This document shows positions 14,412-16,082 of a DNA stretch of 16,082 nucleotides, one piece after another (the first letter of the stretch is position 1; each line of letters starts with the position of its first letter). This stretch comes from Verrucomicrobiota bacterium. GTDB taxonomy: Bacteria > Chlamydiota > Chlamydiia > Chlamydiales > JAEYWL01. The position numbers and the translations under genes are program-made. Where the stretch lies: positions 1-16,082 of the forward strand of contig JAEYWL010000100.1 in the NCBI GenBank assembly GCA_023428915.1, written 5' to 3'. Under the pieces are notes generated by a model. The model made no database searches. It worked only from the letters and a program-made list of their open reading frames with translations, and was not told the DNA's origin.

Positions 14412-15920
14412 ATGAACACTTCATACAATTATAAGCCGCAAGTAACTCGTTTAAACTATCATAGAACACCTGAAGTCGATCGTACAGGTCTTCCGCAAAA
14501 AAAGCGATTTAGATATGAGCGTAGTTGTTGCTCAACTCAAAATCAGATTCTTGCATTAGCATTTGGAGTGACTCTCGCTGCATATGCTATTCAAAGTCAG
14601 TACAAGCAAGCACCGTTATCAGAAAAGTTAGGAACAGCTACTTCATCAACAAACTCCTTATCAACTTCAGTATCAAATAAAGTAAGCACGGCTTCTGAAA
14701 GAATGTTGCCGTCTTCAAATCCTCTACCAGATCCTCTCAGCCTAGGAATTCCATTAAATTCTATTACACCAAGGCCCACTGAAACAAAAGCCAACTTACC
14801 AGCAACTTTACCGCAAGCACCAACATTAAAAAATGCACAATTAGAACAGACCCCAGAGAGAGTTAATCCTGTTGTTACTCAGCAACCTCCTACCAGCACA
14901 GAGCTAGAGGTGTTTTACAAAAACAGCATCCTTGATTCTAATCCTCCCTTACCCAACCCTTCTTTAGGCCTAAATAAAGAAAAAGCACAGCAATGGATTG
15001 ATGCCCATCATGATAGCGCTGCTCGGCAATGGGCCGCCAAATTTATCGAAACAACAAGGTTTGTTTCGCATGAGGAATTTGAGCAACATTTAAAAAACTG
15101 CGTACAACAATTTGAAAAATGGTATCTCCCCTTAAGAAAAGAACATACGGCAGGAGACTCGCCATTTAGCAGCACTACTATCGAAAACAAGTTTGTGATT
15201 GTCACCAACGAGCCGAGCAGAAGCGAGCATTGGGTTGCCTCCCTAGCAATTAAGTATTTTACAACCTTGCCTGATGATGTCATTTCATACCAAGATACCA
15301 AAGACTACCCTGCCAAGCACCCTGAAGTAACAGTATTTCTTTTCCTGGATGATGCAGCTTATTCATGCAAACAAGCTCAAGACACAGTAAATAGATTTGG
15401 CTCTAATATACATTATTCTAGACATAGATCCAATCTTAGCGAAGGTACAGTTGCCTTCATTACACCTTTTGTCAAGGCTCCCCATTGTATGCTGCCTTAC
15501 AAGAAGGCTACTTCAGACTATATAAGTTTCCACAGTGAGATTATCAAACCTATAAACGAATTGATGAATGAAGAAGACGTGTCCAACTTTGTCAAACTTT
15601 ATTCAGGAATCGAACACAGCTTCAACCACGAAATTTCACTGGAAAACCGCTTCCCTATTGTTTTTGCACATAAAATAGCAGATAGCTGGTCTACATTTAC
15701 AAGCATTTATAGTAGAGGACTTGTTTCTCCCAAGACATTAAGTTTGGAAGAAAAAGAAAGTTTGGAAGAAAAAAAAACCTGGTGGCATTCTTTCATTGGC
15801 AAAAAAGAAAAACATTATACCCCCATTCAAGAAATTCCTTTTTTTGAAGGAATTGTTCCTCCTTATAAATTAAAAGCATGTGAACAAACTGGTGACACTA
15901 TTATATGTTTTGGTCTATAA
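14412..15920 (+). CDS. Membrane-anchored protein of unknown function, possible degenerate phosphoribosyltransferase-like domain
   Basis: 502 residues, not confidently recognised. Residues 1-43 are polar and basic (QKKRFRYER). About 44-61 is a single hydrophobic segment that could anchor it in a membrane. About 70-165 is Ser/Thr/Pro-rich and probably disordered. A folded part follows. Within it, VTVFLFLDDAAYSCKQ (306-321) looks like the PRPP-binding loop of phosphoribosyltransferase-type folds (hydrophobic strand, Asp-Asp, then S/T-G), but Cys319 sits where glycine is expected. FAHKIADSWSTF (418-429) is another motif-like stretch. Near the C-terminus an 18-base tandem repeat encodes SLEEKE. 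AGGA lies shortly before the ATG. The stop codon lies inside a repeat copied from the preceding gene, so the present C-terminus may be a recombination product. An effector role is possible, by context only. Confidence 0.65.
   Translation: MNTSYNYKPQVTRLNYHRTPEVDRTGLPQKKRFRYERSCCSTQNQILALAFGVTLAAYAIQSQYKQAPLSEKLGTATSSTNSLSTSVSNKVSTASERMLPSSNPLPDPLSLGIPLNSITPRPTETKANLPATLPQAPTLKNAQLEQTPERVNPVVTQQPPTSTELEVFYKNSILDSNPPLPNPSLGLNKEKAQQWIDAHHDSAARQWAAKFIETTRFVSHEEFEQHLKNCVQQFEKWYLPLRKEHTAGDSPFSSTTIENKFVIVTNEPSRSEHWVASLAIKYFTTLPDDVISYQDTKDYPAKHPEVTVFLFLDDAAYSCKQAQDTVNRFGSNIHYSRHRSNLSEGTVAFITPFVKAPHCMLPYKKATSDYISFHSEIIKPINELMNEEDVSNFVKLYSGIEHSFNHEISLENRFPIVFAHKIADSWSTFTSIYSRGLVSPKTLSLEEKESLEEKKTWWHSFIGKKEKHYTPIQEIPFFEGIVPPYKLKACEQTGDTIICFGL
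15741..15777 (+). repeat. 18-bp tandem repeat with a nine-A run
   Basis: Two 18-base units (15741-15758, 15759-15776) of AGTTTGGAAGAAAAAGAA type encode SLEEKE and SLEEKK. The second ends in a run of nine A (15769-15777). Slippage there would shift frame about 48 residues before the stop. Confidence 0.8.
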
Positions 15921-16019
15921 GAATCTAGCCGTCAAGTTAGCTGCAAACACATGGCAGAAAAGCGCGGCCAACCCCTCGACCAAACATCACAACACCAGCT
16001 CTGGTAAATAGTCCTACAA
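15917..16019 (+). pseudogene. Decayed 3' remnant of a Cys-rich family gene (direct repeat copy 2)
   Basis: The DNA matches 14083-14185. Read in the old frame it gives NLAVKLAAN, then a one-base loss in an A run shifts the frame, and later small indels restore it to end in TSSGK and a TAG stop (16009-16011). No start, signal peptide or cysteine core remains. Its first bases overlap the stop codon of the 502-residue gene, which marks the recombination junction. After 16019 the similarity to the first copy ends. Confidence 0.85.
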
Positions 16020-16082
16020 CCCTGATTGCTACCTTCTAAGGATCAGATTCGAGTTCTTTTCCTCTAGGAGCTCGCACGAAGC

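Noticed and set aside
16020..16082. A further gene or RNA at the right edge
   Set aside because: No start codon with a ribosome binding site, no hairpin and no similarity to the other family genes was seen in these last bases.

Overview
The window looks like the chromosome of a chlamydia, most likely an amoeba-associated (environmental) lineage. The evidence is two tandem nucleotide transporter (NTT) genes of the kind used by energy-parasitic intracellular bacteria, the mutL-pepP gene pair known from Chlamydiaceae, a eukaryotic-like protein kinase, and several lineage-specific secreted proteins. Family or species cannot be fixed from sequence reading alone. No rRNA, tRNA, CRISPR array or insertion sequence was seen.

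Layout. On the minus strand, positions 1-2336 carry two NTT paralogues. The left one is cut by the window edge. Each appears to be its own transcription unit: the downstream copy has a near-consensus promoter at 661-689, and the upstream copy ends in a long hairpin terminator at 723-757. An AT-rich divergent spacer (2337-2863) leads to a plus-strand protein-kinase-like gene (2864-4261) that is probably an effector. A ~108 bp imperfect palindrome separates it from a convergent minus-strand operon, mutL then pepP (7335 to 4462). Divergent from mutL is a large secreted repeat protein (7434-9980, YwqK/MORN_2-type repeats). It converges with an MFS transporter of Fsr-like type (11241-10012, minus).

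The right third is the most unusual part. Three plus-strand genes (11443-12486, 12583-13554, 13659-14177) start with almost the same signal peptide. They form a modular family: the first is only a Ser/Tyr/Gly/Gln/Asn-rich, FUS-like low-complexity chain; the second is a low-complexity chain plus a C-terminal Cys-rich domain; the third is a short linker plus the Cys-rich domain. The Cys domain has fixed spacing (C-x5-C-x5-C-x6-C-x5-C) and resembles small metal-binding 'bufferin'-type periplasmic proteins. Genes 1 and 2 are followed by strong perfect-stem hairpins, and gene 3 by an imperfect one.

Next comes a 502-residue membrane-anchored protein (14412-15920) with a possible degenerate phosphoribosyltransferase-like motif. 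Its stop codon lies inside a ~103 bp decayed copy of the 3' end of the preceding Cys-rich gene. The 502-residue gene is therefore bracketed by direct repeats, which points to past duplication or insertion.

Most housekeeping calls (NTT, PepP, MutL, MFS) rest on clear family motifs. The functions of the secreted family, the repeat protein and the 502-residue protein are inference.
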